64,000 bases of DNA from Blastobasis lacticolella (GCA_905147135.1 LR990058.1:12747349-12811348), one strand, 5' to 3'. Positions 45,245 through 57,229 are shown, numbered from the stretch's first letter. The notes: generated by a model from the letters alone, not told the origin. Made by a program: numbers and translations.

Positions 45245-47260
45245 TATAATGGTGTATTTGGTTACTAAATAAGTTTTTTACTTTAAAATAAAGAAAAAGA
45301 AACCATTATCTACGGTTCAACATAACGCAAATAAGTTTATCTAGTTGGCTATGATTTCAACTGAACACTATAATAAATGGGTAGGTAATAGACCTGCTTT
45401 TTGGCGACAATATTAATGATTTAACAGAACAAACTAGGCTTAGTATTTCCTCCATGTTGCCTGATTTTGACCATCCTCGCTTCGTCGTAAGCCGTTGGCT
45501 CTCGCATTCGACACAGAGATGTTTGGAATCCATCGCTTCTTGGCTTACCTAGATCTAAAATTTTCATGCAAATAAAGTAGGTTCGGATAATTCAGTCTAT
45601 ATGACCAATATTACAAAGTTAGGGCTTTCATTTTCCTCCAATATTTTAATGTGGCGTTAAGTCTCGAATTGCGGAAATAGTTATGGCCTAACAAAATGAC
45701 CATCAATAACATAATGTGGTGTCTGCGTACCCCTACGGTAAAGGCGTAAGTAATGGAGCATAACGCAGCGCGTGATTAATACAGCGCATCTTCAACTTCA
45801 TCCTTGCTTCTCTTACTGTGTGGCAACCGTCGTTCAAGACATCTGCAACATACAGTACTTGTAGACATGACCTTTGAAGAACCCCAATTACAGGTCTCTA
45901 GATGTGAAGCCTACCTATCTACAGGTGAAAAAGCGACGGTGGCACCAAACTTACAACTTTTAGTTCTTTGGAACAGACGGTAGAGAAAACACAGAGAATT
46001 AACGTCTCTCCATGTCCCTATGGAGTGCCCCAAACTTTGATTAGATGTGTTCTTTTTCTTTGAAGTTTCCTTTCAATTATTTCAGTTTCAACTTCACTGA
46101 AAACTTATAGGTACTAAGTTAACAATTACCTGAAGTCTGAAACATGTTCATATTTTAAACAAGAAAAAAATAATAAGATATCTCTTCAAGATTCTTCATT
46201 ATTCACATCAATGTATGCAAGAGGCTTTTTATGCTACTCCGATAGTATGACAGCCTGTATAGTAACCGCACATTTCTAAACCACAGGTATTACGGTTAAA
46301 TATAAAGGGCTTAAGAAACGTATGTCTCTCTGTATACAATCAACCCTTTCACAAAACAGTCAGATCTTTACACCAAGGGTAGTGTCAGTTAGTGATTGGA
46401 AAAGGAAGTTGAGTTTTCTACGACCGTCGCCAATTTCCGCGTAAGTCAGTGTTTCTTCCATTCAAATATAACCACTTGATAACCTTTCTAAATAAAACAG
46501 CAAGACTTTTTTGAGCACTACACATTCTTCAGATAAGCAAAACTAACTAAATTAAAGGCACTTTTACAACTGAGCTGTGTTAAAAAGGCACACCGCAGGC
46601 AGTGCCGTTCTTATAATTCTTAGTTACTCTTGGCTGAGTGACCCAAAGTGGATCTTGGCGTCCGATACAAGAGATCGCCACCTCTTCCTATCCTGCTCCT
46701 CCCACCAGTCGAGGATGCAAAGTGCGTTTGGTCTTCCAAAAGTTTATCCATCTCATATATATGATAGCCGGTTATATATACGATAACCGCCAGCTAAAAC
46801 TTTCAAAATATTATACTCAACATTAACAACCAAGGGCCAAAGGAAGGATTTGTCTGATTCAACGATAGAGTTCTAAACATGGGAGGCTTCGTATTGTTTT
46901 AGATATTTTAATTATTAATGTTTTCGTTATCTGTAACTGTTATTGTGTCGTGGTGTGATATGTGTCTTTTCTATCATTCAAAACAAAAATATCTTTAATA
47001 CTCCACCAGAAACCGCCATGCCCGAAATAAAGATCGAGGAAGTGCGACGTTTTATGGAAGACAGTTTGAAAGCCGTCGGAACACCAGAGAAGGAAGCCAG
47101 GGAACACACAGCCCTGCTTCTCCAAGCCGACCTCACTGGACACCCCAGCCACGGACTGAATAGGCTTGGTAATTTCTATTTTTTGCACAAACGTCCAAAA
47201 AGTGTTCTATGGCAAGAGTCTAGTGAGGAGCTAGAAGGCAACTACAGTGGAATACGTCAG
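45245..47260 (+). repeat. Duplicated block: upstream region and exon 1 of gene D
   Basis: It aligns in order with 59697-60729 and 62983-63870 upstream of gene E. Shared landmarks include ACGCAAATAAGTTTATC, TTGGCTATGATTTCAA, CAGATCTTTACACCAAGGG, TAGTGTCAGTTAGTGATTGG, the CACCAGTCGAGGATGCAAAG block, and exon 1 with the start of intron 1. It presumably contains the D promoter. Confidence 0.85.
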
Positions 47261-50200
47261 AATCTAGGGTGATCTACATTTGTCACGTAAGAGGTGCCGG
47301 GTTCGATTCCCGACCAGATAGAAATAGAAATGATTAATTTTTATTTCTGTTACGTGTCTGGGTGTTCTATGTATAATAAGTAAGTAGTATATCTGTTATC
47401 TAGCATCCATAGTACAAGCTTTGCTTACTTTTATTATATATTTCTTATCTATCAACAACCTTTATCAGACCATTGTTTATTTAAGCCACGTCGTCGAAGA
47501 ACTTTAGGAAAAGGGAGCCTTTAGTGCTATAAGATGTTGACAATTTAGATTTTACTGAAGACTCCTTTTTTAGATATTAAGGTGAAAAGTGTAATTTTAT
47601 TGATGCTCATTCAGAAATAATAATTTCCAGAACTCTACATCTGCGACTGTCAAAATGGCGCTACAAACCCAAAAGCCAAGCCTGTGATTCTCAAAGAATC
47701 GCCGTCCACAGCTTGGGTGGACGGATGCGACGGTTTGGGAGCCACTGTCGGGAACTTCTGCATGGACATTGCCATCAAGAAAGCGAAGCAGACTGGAATA
47801 GGATGGGTGTCGGCTAAGAGTAAGTTGCGTTTTCTTTTTTTTTTCTTTATGCTTTTATGTCATAACAGGTCCATTGGTGGATTTCAGCCTCCCCCACATT
47901 AGTGGAGGTTAGCTATTGGCCTAATCTCCACACTTTGCAGGCGGGTTGGAGATCGCAGTGTCACGGTGTTGTAAATACTCAATTACTCTCAGAAGGTATT
48001 ACTAGTATGTATCAAAATGAAAAAAAAAGTATTTATTGAATTAGGGTTACGTTAATTAATCTCTTTTCAAAAGTCTAAAATCTAACGGAAAACAAAGGGA
48101 ATGTTAAGCGAGCTCTTCCAGGTAGGGGTATGTAAATGAATAAGTAAGTAGACAAGAATCCCTTTGGCCGTCTACGAAAAATATTCTACGTAACCAGCGG
48201 GCCTAGCCAAGAGGGTTCTATCTATATCTACAATCGTTAATCTACAATTGTTTTTGGTAGAAAAAATGTATGGGATTTAACATAAGCTAACGTAATGTGA
48301 CATAAGCTAACGTTATCTTACATAAGCTAACGTTTGTGGTAGAAATTCTTGGTCCATAGACAATTCACGTATTTTCAGTGTACAAAGGAGGCGGCTTGGC
48401 GGATGATCCTACACAATCAGAGTCAATATAGATGTTGGTAGAAATAGTCGAACTTCGACCTGTAAATTTTCTACCATACACCGGCTGGTGTTGCTGATGT
48501 CCATAGGCGGCGGTGACCACTTCCATCAGGTAGCCCGCATGCCTGTTTGTCTGCCGTATTACATAAAAAAAGTCATGATTTGCCTGCCCGTATATCATTC
48601 ATTTTGGGTCAGCACAGTATATTTTTTTTCTCCATTAACCTCTATCTGCTATTCGGAGGCTAAAAATATATACTAATAAAGTAGGCGTGGTTAGAAAGCA
48701 TGTCTACAGGTACCTCAAAAGCCATCACTGCATCTGCTCTCCTTAGGTTGCAGATGTCCTGGACGACGGTGGCAACTTTCCATCTGGGGGACCGTCCGTT
48801 CGTTTGCTACCCTAGGCATAATAAATATAGCTGCCCGATAGTAAAAGGCTTCGGCAGTTTTTTTTTCTTATGTCATATAGTAGGCAAACAGGCAAGCGAG
48901 CCACCTGCTGGAAAGTGGTCACCACTGCCTATAGACATTAGCAACACCAAGAGTATCGCCAATGCATTGCCCACCTCTATAACACGTTGCTCTGACAGCA
49001 AAAAGACAAATGCCCATCCACTACCAAAGCCACGGTTCCCCAAATCCCCACCCCAAGGAGCACTGGAAACCTTACTCACCGACAGAAACACAACACTATT
49101 TAAAAATGTATTGTTTAGCTGCGGTATTCTGTAAGGTGGAGGTACTTCCCCAGTCGGGCGGTCAGTTTATAATGTGTGACATTTACTCTTGAGCTATTGC
49201 TCTAGTTTCTCATAAAGTTAATAATTTTGTCGTGGTCAGAAATTACTGTATTATCGAGCTACTTGATAATACCAGTCTTTGACAGTTTATAAATAGTGAC
49301 ATATACACTCGAGCTATTCTCCATCCCCTCAGGGTGCAACCACTTCGGCATGGCGGGGTGGTGGGCGCAGCGGGCGGAGCGCGAGGGGCTGATCGGACTG
49401 GCCTTCACTAACTCCTCGCCGATCATGGTGCCGACCAGGGCCAAGACTGTGAGGAGTGCACAGTTTTATTAAGAATCATCATATCATAAGCATTCTATTA
49501 TTCAGACGCATCGTTATCCTGGCGGACGTGCATCAGTCCATCAGGGTAATAATAAATAATACAATATTTTATTTTCTCATCACATAGGCATCATAATTAT
49601 CTAGACAGTAACATAGGGTAGCTCTTGTAAGAGAAACGCGCTTTCAGATTTACTGAAAACGCTTACCTACCAGAACCTGGGGACATGGGGTTTTAGTTGT
49701 TTCCAAGGATATAATGGCCCATATTATCTCCAAAAATAAAGCTGATGGGGGTGAACGTTTGTATCGAGAATTCACTAATACTTATAACCCGCGTCACGAA
49801 AGAAGAGAATTGTCAAATGGCAGTGGAGGGGATTTCGCGCAGGTAATCATATACAGCGCAAGTCGAACCACGTGACCCGCCAAGTCTCTTCTTATTTGAC
49901 ACTAGCTAAAATCGTATACAGCGCAAGACGAACCACGTGATCCGCCAAGTCTCTTCGTAGGTATTAGAACCTTCATTATGCATATATTACTTACTGATAT
50001 TTGTGCTATAAGGACATTTTGCTCTGAGGACCACCCACTCCGAATTGGTTTTTTCTCTGTGCTAATACTAACCGATCGTAAGAGTTGATGCTTACCTAAT
50101 TGGCAGCGGTCTTGCGACCATGGTCGTACGACGGGCTCGCTAAACCAATAGGAGACATCTTGGAGACCGGTGCCAAAAAGGACAGCGCTTAAGGACCTAC

Positions 50201-53200
50201 AGTATTATCTTAATGCTTCTTTACAGGGTCCCCTTGGTACTAACCCCATAGCAATGTGCGCGCCTGCTGGTGAGGGCGATTCTATGCTCGTGGACTTGGC
50301 CACCACTACAGTGGCCATGGGAAAGGTTAGTATAATGTCGACGCGGTGAATAATGCATTTTGTTCGGCTTCCTAGAGCGTCGTCTCTGTTGTCCGAAACT
50401 GGCATTATAGTGCTACTAACCTATCTGACCCGGTGATCAAAGCTGGAACTAAGTGACTCTTTTAATTTTCATGTCAATGCCAGCGGCTTTGCAAATAAGT
50501 TTGTGACAATTTTTAAAATTGTGGTGTCTCCTAATTGGCTATTCGATGTTGTGCTATTGTATATTTTCTTTGTTGCGCGCTGTCAGACATCCAAATAAAA
50601 TAAAATAAATAATATTTGATATGAAACATTAATGTGGCCTTTTTAGACTCCACAACTGAATTTTAGACCAAACAACAGCGAAATCTTCCGTCTTAACTTT
50701 CTGTCTATACTTACGCTATTTAGATCCTCTATTACCGCCGAGCATTATGCTTCGAGCAAATACGGCAATGTTATTATTTCAGATTGAAGTGCAGTTGCAC
50801 AAAAATGAACCTATTCCCGCGGGGTGGGCGTTGGGACCAGACGGCAAAACCACTACCGACGCTCAAGTTGTAAGTAATGAAAGAAGATTGTTTTACTAAT
50901 AAAAAAGGCTTGATGTACAATATTAGGAGATAGGAATCTGTTAAGCCTGAGTTTGAAGGATAAGGTAGCCAGTAAAAATCAAGGCATGATGATGAAGCAT
51001 TACATCGTTGTCTTTACAGTGACAACGCATCTACGGTTCTGCATTTTTGTTACCTGCAACTTAAATATTTGAATTGTAGACATTATGAGCGACAGTTATC
51101 GCTTACCATCTGGTAGGTATCTGTCTGCTCGTTTATCACACAATCATCATCATCATTACCATATATTTAAAAGTATGACTCTTGTTGGTGGAGCAATCGC
51201 CACTCTTTTCTCCTGTCTGTCAACCTCTTCATCTCTCTATAATTCCCGGCGCTCACTTTTTCCTTCATGACCTTCCAATATTAAAATCTTGGCCTTCCTC
51301 TTCCTTGTCACATAGTAGCATAAAAAATGTTGTCACTCAAAAACTATGTGACAGATAACTTATTTATTTATTTCTAAAGTAGGTATAGTACTTCGCTTGG
51401 GCCACAAAAAAAAACGGCCCGCCCCAAGCTCGAGCCTACCTTGAGATAGCACCGTACCGCTTATGAAAAACTTGGCCATAAATATTACGTACCTACTAAA
51501 GATATAGATCTTAGTTAAATAGGTTCCTAGAATCCTAGACCTAAACTGTAGTACTCGAATCGGTAGCACAAGTGAGTGCAATAAGGGTTAACTACATAAC
51601 ACCCAAGCCAACTGTACCAGCCGAACATGGCTCATTCCAAAAATCACATTCAAAAACCAAGTTGGTACATTTGTTATTATGACAATAAACTTAACACGGC
51701 GATTTATTTTTCCTTTTAAATTATTTGTACATTCAAGACCTCCATAACTTATTGGTGTTAGAGACAAAGAAATTCAAGATGCGGCCGATGTATTCATATA
51801 AATGTTTTTCTCTATTTTGAGAATCACCAAAAAATCTTTATTTAGCACAAGCTTTTCCCCCGTAAGTCGTTCTCGTGGATTAGTTTAAAAACTTGTAAAA
51901 ATAATTAAATTTCAAAATGTTTATTATATCTATGTTTCCATTATCTTCCACGCCTACAATATTCCCAACCATGCCACAGCCTCTTCCCAATATAGGTACG
52001 AAGTTCCACAAATACTTTCATAACAGAGTCCTAAGTCAATAGTTATCTGCTATAGTATACATTTTCACCTTGAACTGTCTATGCTGGTTGGTATGTCCGT
52101 CAGCCAGTCACCATTTTCTTTTATTTCTTTATTTATTAGTACATTTCACAGTTTTACAGCAGTTAAATACAAATAAAATATAAGTACATTTTATCTTATT
52201 CAAATAATGAAAATTTTTAGTATCTACTTAATTTTATTGTCTTTGTTGCTACTATATTATCTTTATTGCAGTCATATTCGCTTGAATTCGCTTGCAGGCG
52301 TGACATTCAGAATTCCATACAAACGTACTCCAGTACTTGTTATGTGTATGTAGAAGTAAGCACTGCATGCATGTAGAAGTGCTTACTTCTACATACACAT
52401 AACAAGTGCTGGAGTACGTTTGTACGGAATTCTGAATGTGACGCCTGTACATATTTTATTGACAAATTCCCCTCTTACGAATTTTGTGTCTAATTTTTAT
52501 CAGGCGTTTGACACGGGTCGATTGCTACCGCTCGGCGGGCTCGAACAAACCAGTGGCTATAAAGGCTACTGCCTCAGTGCAATGGTGGAGACATTTTGCA
52601 GCGGATTGTCTGGTGAGTTATGATTATAATTACTCTAAGATCATCATTATCATCACCATAACATCATCAGCTCTTACATGGCTTAACTTTAACGTATCTA
52701 CTGTCAATTATTAGCAGGTCAATTGAAGATGACAAAAATTTAAAAAAGTGATAATGCTACTGCAAATTCTTTAGTCTACGGATATCCAAGCTGGTCTGTG
52801 GTCTGCCTCTAAAGACATTAGTCGTCTTGTTTGGTTCTGGTGGGTGATATGAGTTGGTTGGTGCTATATTGTAATCTGCCGTATACCTCGCGACCAACCT
52901 ATATCATGCACTATACCAATACCAATAAAATGAAGAGGTCAGAACCCCAGTCGATAAAAAAATTCATACCTACCAGTCTTTATTAGTTTTCCATTTCCCA
53001 TTTGAGAACCTGATTCTGACCGACCCAGAGGTCAAGGCTGCAAATAATAATCATGTATGTATGTATGTAAACTCTTTATTGCGTATAACTACATAAAGAA
53101 CAATAACAAAAGAAAATAAATATACACTGCAAAGGCGGGCTTATCCCACAATGGGATTTCTTCCAGCTAACCTTACCTTGAAAAGTCCGAAATAAGCTAT

Positions 53201-55835
53201 TTAACGAGCGGTGGTAGCAATATCGAGTTTTGTGCAAATTTAAATATAACTATAATGTTGAATACTATATACCACATAATACTATATACTATATACCTAA
53301 CATACTATAAACATATAATTAGTTAAAATAAAATAAAGCTCTATTGAATACTAAGGAAGTGCTTCTTCAAACGATCCTTGAAGGAGCATGATGTCTGAGA
53401 ATTCTGTATGTCTTCCGGTAGTGCGTTCCATACGCGCGCAGCAAAAACCCGGAACGATTTCCGTAACTCGCTGAGCCGTGAGATGGAATCGCGAGTAGAA
53501 GTTCCCTGCGGGGTCGTAAACGGAGATTGGCGGGTGGACAGTAATTGAACATCTCGCGCAAATAGATAGGGGCAGTGGGATTGAAAAGGGTATTAAACAA
53601 TAGCCCAAGCATATGGCATTCCCTCCGTCGCCGTATAGGCAGCCAGTTAAGTTTGCGTCTTTATTCGGACACATGGTCGAACTTACGCAGTCCAAAGACA
53701 TACCTGATGCAGAGATTCTGCAATCGCTCCAGCCGAGAGAGAAGCTCCAGGTAAGCAACGTCCCCATAGTCCAAAAGCGGGAGAATGAGGGAATTCACCA
53801 AAAGTAACTTTGTTTCAAAAGGCAAAAAGTGTTGTAACCTCTTAAGCGAGTGGAATGACGCAAAAGCTCTGCGGCTAACCTGACCAATGTGCGTCGACCA
53901 GGACAGAGTTTGGTCGAATATGAGCCCCAGGTTCCTAACTGTGTCACTGAACTCTATGACGGTGCCATCAAAAATTAATTTCGGCTGAGCAATACTCCTA
54001 AACTTTATCATCATCAGACTCGCTTCGAATCCAACCATTACAATAACAGCTAAGCATGTCGGGCTAATAAATAAAATAATTAATTCATTTGTGTTAAATT
54101 ATTTACAAGTATTACAGGGTAGCTATGACCGTAAATGTGTTTGCATTAAATTTTATAAACGAGAACCTTTGAAGGTTCCATTACTTCTAATTTGTTTCAA
54201 ATATTCATCGGCGTTTTACAATATATACTTACAAATTACTAACTTAAAATTAGGCGACTGAATGTGTAACCATGATCCAATTTGGACAGGTTCTCCTGTT
54301 AATAGGGTCACGGAGAGCTCGGCTGGCAATCGCTGCACTATTTATCTGATCTGCTAAATCCTGGATCACGGTCAAGGCGGACCGCGGGACCTCGCGCACG
54401 AGAGCACAACCGGGATATTGGCGCCAAGATGATTATTTATGTTTTCGTCATTTATTAAGTCAGTAGGATTTAAAAAGACCATCTAGGTAAGTGGTAAGTC
54501 AAGTGTATTTTCAAACCCCCCCCCCCCCCCCCACCGTCTTACCTTCCCAGGGTCAAATGCCACCCACAACATCCGGAGATGGGACCTGGACAGCGACCAG
54601 GGAGCGCCGAATCTCGGGCAGTGCTTCGCGGCGATAAACCCTGAATGCTTCGCACCAGGATTCGCGGAGAGGGTGGCTGACTGCTTGCGGTGTTACCGGG
54701 GATTAGAGCCGGTACTGAATTTAGTTTTAGTAGAGTTTAATATCAAGTTTGGTCAGTACATAGCATTAAGTCGCCTAAATGGAGAGACATGTTTGCGGTC
54801 TGGGAACTGGGTAATTTTCATACTTCAAGGCTACCCGAACTGCAGAACAGCAACAAGCTGGCCACTCATGAGGTATGCCTCCTAATACAGTTAACGAAGC
54901 GAGATTGACCAGACTTCCAAATTCCAGACTTCCAAACTTCTAGACTTCCAGGTTGAACAGTCTCAGAAGACGATTGGTATGGTACCCCGTATATTCATCA
55001 TCATCTCAGCCGTGGACGTCCGCTGTTGATCCTATGATCAAATGAGGCGTATGCCTCCCCCCATGTTTTCTACACCGACTTGTATTTCATGCATCCATCC
55101 TCCCCCGTCTACCTTATCGACCTATCTCGTATTTAAACTTTAATACAATATAACAACAATTATTACAAAACCACAAACAATATACTTTAAACCTAAACCT
55201 AAGTTCCTGATAAAAACCACCTCGGCATTCCCACGAGGCATGGTGCCCAGAAGGATGGCAACATTTCTCTTTTGAATCATCATCACAGCCCATAACAGTC
55301 CACTGCAGGACTTAAGGCCACTCACACGAAAGGGAAGGTTATTGCCATAATCTCCACGCTTGGCAGGCGGGATGGAGATCGCAGTGTTGTAAATATAACA
55401 ATGGAAAACGCTGCTGCCCATTTTCCAGCCTACGGAGACTCGTAAGATCTTTTGCCTCGAAAACATTAGTCGCCTTGTACGACACCCACGAGTGTAAGGG
55501 GTTGGTGCTATTCTACTCTGCCGGACACCACTCGGCTCTCTTTTGAATAATGAGGCTTAAACACTGAGCGAAAAAGTTTCCAGCCCTGTGGTCTCCAGTA
55601 ACCTCACAGAGACGCCTGGAGAGAGTTTTGGCCGCAGGACCCCAAGGGCCCATTGATTTACTATTATCTTATGCAGGTGGACCCTTCACTGCCAGTGCTG
55701 GCACCAGGAGACAAGGAGCGAATGAACGAACAGAAGGCCAGAGAGAGAGGCACGATTGCCTTCTCCGAGGGAATGGTGAGCAGATACGAGGCGATCGCGA
55801 AGAAAATCGGCATCAAGGCTATGGCGGTGGAATGA
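47018..55835 (+). CDS. Gene D: complete Ldh_2-family malate/L-lactate dehydrogenase-like oxidoreductase
   Basis: Eight plus-strand exons: 47018-47168, 47631-47819, 49333-49448, 50227-50325, 50783-50869, 52504-52612, 54551-54711, 55677-55835 (stop 55833-55835). They sum to 1071 nt, or 356 aa. The start MPEIKIEEVRRF aligns with gene C residue for residue. Motifs: SHGLNRL with His45/Arg49; exon 2 DGCDGLGATVG, closer to the DG-GLG pattern of the wider family than the NANNVLG of A-C; RCNHFG in exon 3; LGTNPIAMCAP in exon 4; LVDLATTT; GYKGYCLSAMVE; NLGQCFAAINPECFAPGF; C-terminus GIKAMAVE. NHFG and DG-GLG make D look less derived than A-C in these loops. The exon 7 acceptor has a 17-C homopolymer upstream, and a 68-70 bp-arm hairpin ends 56 bp before exon 6. 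No canonical AATAAA was seen before the LINE tail at 55905. It is divergent from gene C and parallel to gene E. Confidence 0.93.
47270..47447 (+). mobile_element. tRNA-derived SINE in intron 1 of gene D
   Basis: The B box GGGTTCGATTCCC is followed by a SINE-like body with TTACGTGTCTGGGTGTTCTA and CCATAGTACAAGCTTTGCTT blocks. Intron 1 of gene E is continuous across the corresponding site, so the insertion occurred in D only. An ATCTA repeat at both edges may be the target duplication. Confidence 0.7.
48280..48339. repeat. Three tandem 20-bp units
   Basis: Units at 48280, 48300 and 48320 all begin ACATAAGCTAACGT; the rest of each unit varies. The array is framed by GGTAGAAA on both sides, in intron 2 of gene D. 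Confidence 0.9.
48856..49172 (-). mobile_element. LINE-like 3' end element (family L5), minus orientation
   Basis: An inverted counterpart of 16241-16548: GGCAAACAGGCAAGCGAGCC, GCACTGGAAACCTTACTCAC and TAAGGTGGAGGTACTTCCCC blocks, with a T run (48859-48867) at the poly(A) end. It lies in intron 2 of gene D, 160 bp before exon 3. Confidence 0.7.
49784..49957. mobile_element. MITE, AAGAAGAGACTTGG family, copy 2 with a partial extra end
   Basis: The inverted counterpart of 38213-38330 occupies 49784-49903. A second right end (TATACAGCG...CCGCCAAGTCTCTTCG) is appended at about 49911-49957. It lies in intron 3 of gene D. Confidence 0.7.
52295..52447. repeat. Long near-perfect hairpin in intron 5 of gene D
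   Basis: The arms 52295-52364 and 52378-52447 are reverse complements with about three mismatches and no gaps. They are separated by a 13-nt loop containing GCATGCATG. The hairpin ends 56 bp before the exon 6 acceptor. No second copy was found in the window. It could be a MITE, an inverted duplication, or a transcribed hairpin. Confidence 0.9.
53053..54045 (-). mobile_element. 5'-truncated LINE (family L3), RT C-terminus and 3' UTR
   Basis: The minus strand encodes VRNLGLIFDQTLSWSTHI, FASFHSLKRLQHFLPFETK and LILPLLDYGDVAYLELLS (the post-palm region of LINE reverse transcriptases), then a frameshift into EMFNYCPPANL-like codons. The 3' UTR has the shared AATCCCATTGTGGGATAAG block and a (CATA)n end. 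It lies in intron 6 of gene D, antisense. Confidence 0.85.
54255..54435 (+). repeat. SINE-like repeat (family S1, 3' part)
   Basis: TGTAACCATGATCCAATTTG, GGTCACGGAG, CTGATCTGCTAAATCC, ATCACGGTCAAGGCGGACC and GCGCACGAGAGCACAACCG blocks match 58262-58592. It is headless, in intron 6 of gene D. Confidence 0.6.
54516..54532 (+). repeat. 17-C homopolymer before exon 7 of gene D
   Basis: An uninterrupted C run followed by ACCGTCTTACCTTCCCAG and the exon. It forms much of the polypyrimidine tract of this acceptor. The length may be imprecise in sequencing. Confidence 0.9.
55270..55545 (+). repeat. Interspersed repeat, longest local copy
   Basis: It runs from CACAGCCCATAACAGTCCAC through GCAGGCGGGATGGAGATCGC, CCAGCCTACGGAGACTCG and GCCTCGAAAACATTAGTCGC to TCTACTCTGCCGGACACCAC. 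Fragments occur at 1905-2045, 3515-3660, 17875-18025 (inverted), 32970-33125 and 47872-47965. It lies in intron 7 of gene D. Confidence 0.65.
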
Positions 55836-56654
55836 CGTTTATAATGAATGCTTTATACTTAGAAAACTTTAAGCAAAGAAAGAAGATATAACATTGAATC
55901 AGCGTTTATTTATTTATTTAACTGTTTATTGAACGCAATAATGATATACAGAGAAATATGTTAGAGCGTTATGTTTGAACTCAAAGCAAAAGTTGCAATT
56001 TGTATAAAAAATGTTTTGAACTGATCTTTATTATTTAGTAGTGGGCCCGGGGTGCCTTCGTTCGAGTACACCTACTTTACTACTACCTACCCTTTTTTCT
56101 GACTTTACTACTACCTACCCTTTTTTCTGAAATCACTCTACCTATTGTTGAAAACCTCATTAAAATCCGTTGCTTAGTTTAAAAGACCTAAGCGTACATT
56201 GATACATAGGGACAGACGGCAGGTAGCGACTTTGTTTATTTCTACTATGTATAGTTAGATTATATTATATGCTTATATCTAAGTAATAAATTGATATTAA
56301 AAGAAACCCGAATCGGTTAATAATTTTAATGTTTAAGCAAAAAATTCTTAATATTTTCTCTGCATTTTGTAATTTTTTAGGAAGGTAACCTCTACAAATA
56401 AAAGTATGTGAGTTTATTTATGGTGAGAGCTTTCTATTTCCCATGTTTTGTTTACAATAGTCATCTCAGCACAAATGGGTGAGTGGACCGCAAATGTGTC
56501 CGCGAAAGATATGCTAATTGTAAAATTTACATAGAATTTAGCATACAAACGATTGTGTTTGCAATGCCAGTGTCAATAATCTAACGGCTATTTATTTGGC
56601 GTAGGAGGCTAATAAAAAGTGATAAATCCTCCTCTTCCGTTCGTATTCCTCATA

Positions 56655-56812
56655 TCTGTTGGCCTAGCACAAGTTACTCTCGCGCGCGATAAGCGAGAAA
56701 AAGCGCGACATAGACATTGCTATCTCTTACGTCTTAGTATTGAGAGAAAGAGACAAGCGCTCTCTCGCGGCGCGAGCTTTGTCGCGGACACACTTGTGCT
56801 AGGGCCACTGAG
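56655..56812 (+). mobile_element. Repeat with GCGCGAGCTTTGTCGCGG end, copy 1
   Basis: CTAGCACAAGTTACTCTCGC to GACACACTTGTGCTAG; the two ends CTAGCACAAGT and ACTTGTGCTAG are themselves inverted, as in a TIR element. Copy 2 at 59135-59278 is in the opposite orientation. Confidence 0.7.
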
Positions 56813-57229
56813 GGTCGTGACCTCTCTCCCCCATAATGCTTTAAGAGGTTTTCTTGGAAAAGTGAGCACGGTGGGTTCCCACGTCCTTTCGCCCTAGTAT
56901 TTCAGAGGGGATTTAGTCCTCTCGGTCACTAGATACCGCTTCATGTACGCTGGGCCATCCAGGTCAGGCCATGGTCTTTCAGGATATATACCACCGCCTG
57001 AGACTCGGTGTTGACTTTTTATGGTAGGACTAGCCCTTCCTGACCAACCCTCCTCCTTTTTCATCCGGGCTTGGGACCGGCAACGGCGGAGTTAAACAAC
57101 AATAGGTAGTCTTATCGATGTATTTAATAAAAATAATGTCACTGTCAATCACATAGTCCTTTGTGGGTAAGTAAATTTTTTGTAACAGTTTTATTCTGTC
57201 TAAACTATCTTCCAATTAAAGTTAATGTG

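Larger units (their letters stand above)
33952..47017. other. Head-to-head intergenic region between gene C and gene D
   Basis: About 13 kb with no supportable host gene. Recognised items are listed separately (LINE pieces 34832-35540, 40225-40345, 41278-41830; MITEs 36280-36375, 38213-38330, 44592-44750; palindrome 36760-36799; foldback element 42497-43373; duplicated block 45245-47260). In 37150-38200, 38460-40050, 41850-42480 and 43400-44330 I see only AT-rich sequence and short chance frames. The C and D promoters must lie at its two ends but show no clear core motifs. Confidence 0.5.

Noticed and set aside
47279..47330. tRNA gene at the GGTTCGATTCCC motif
   Set aside because: No A box, anticodon arm or acceptor stem can be drawn; the surroundings fit a SINE head.
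52295..52447. Annotating the hairpin as a microRNA gene
   Set aside because: Arms of 70 bp with three mismatches are longer and more perfect than typical animal pre-miRNAs; no expression evidence is available.
53661..54038. 125-codon open frame as a host gene
   Set aside because: Part of the L3 LINE reverse transcriptase, antisense in an intron of gene D.
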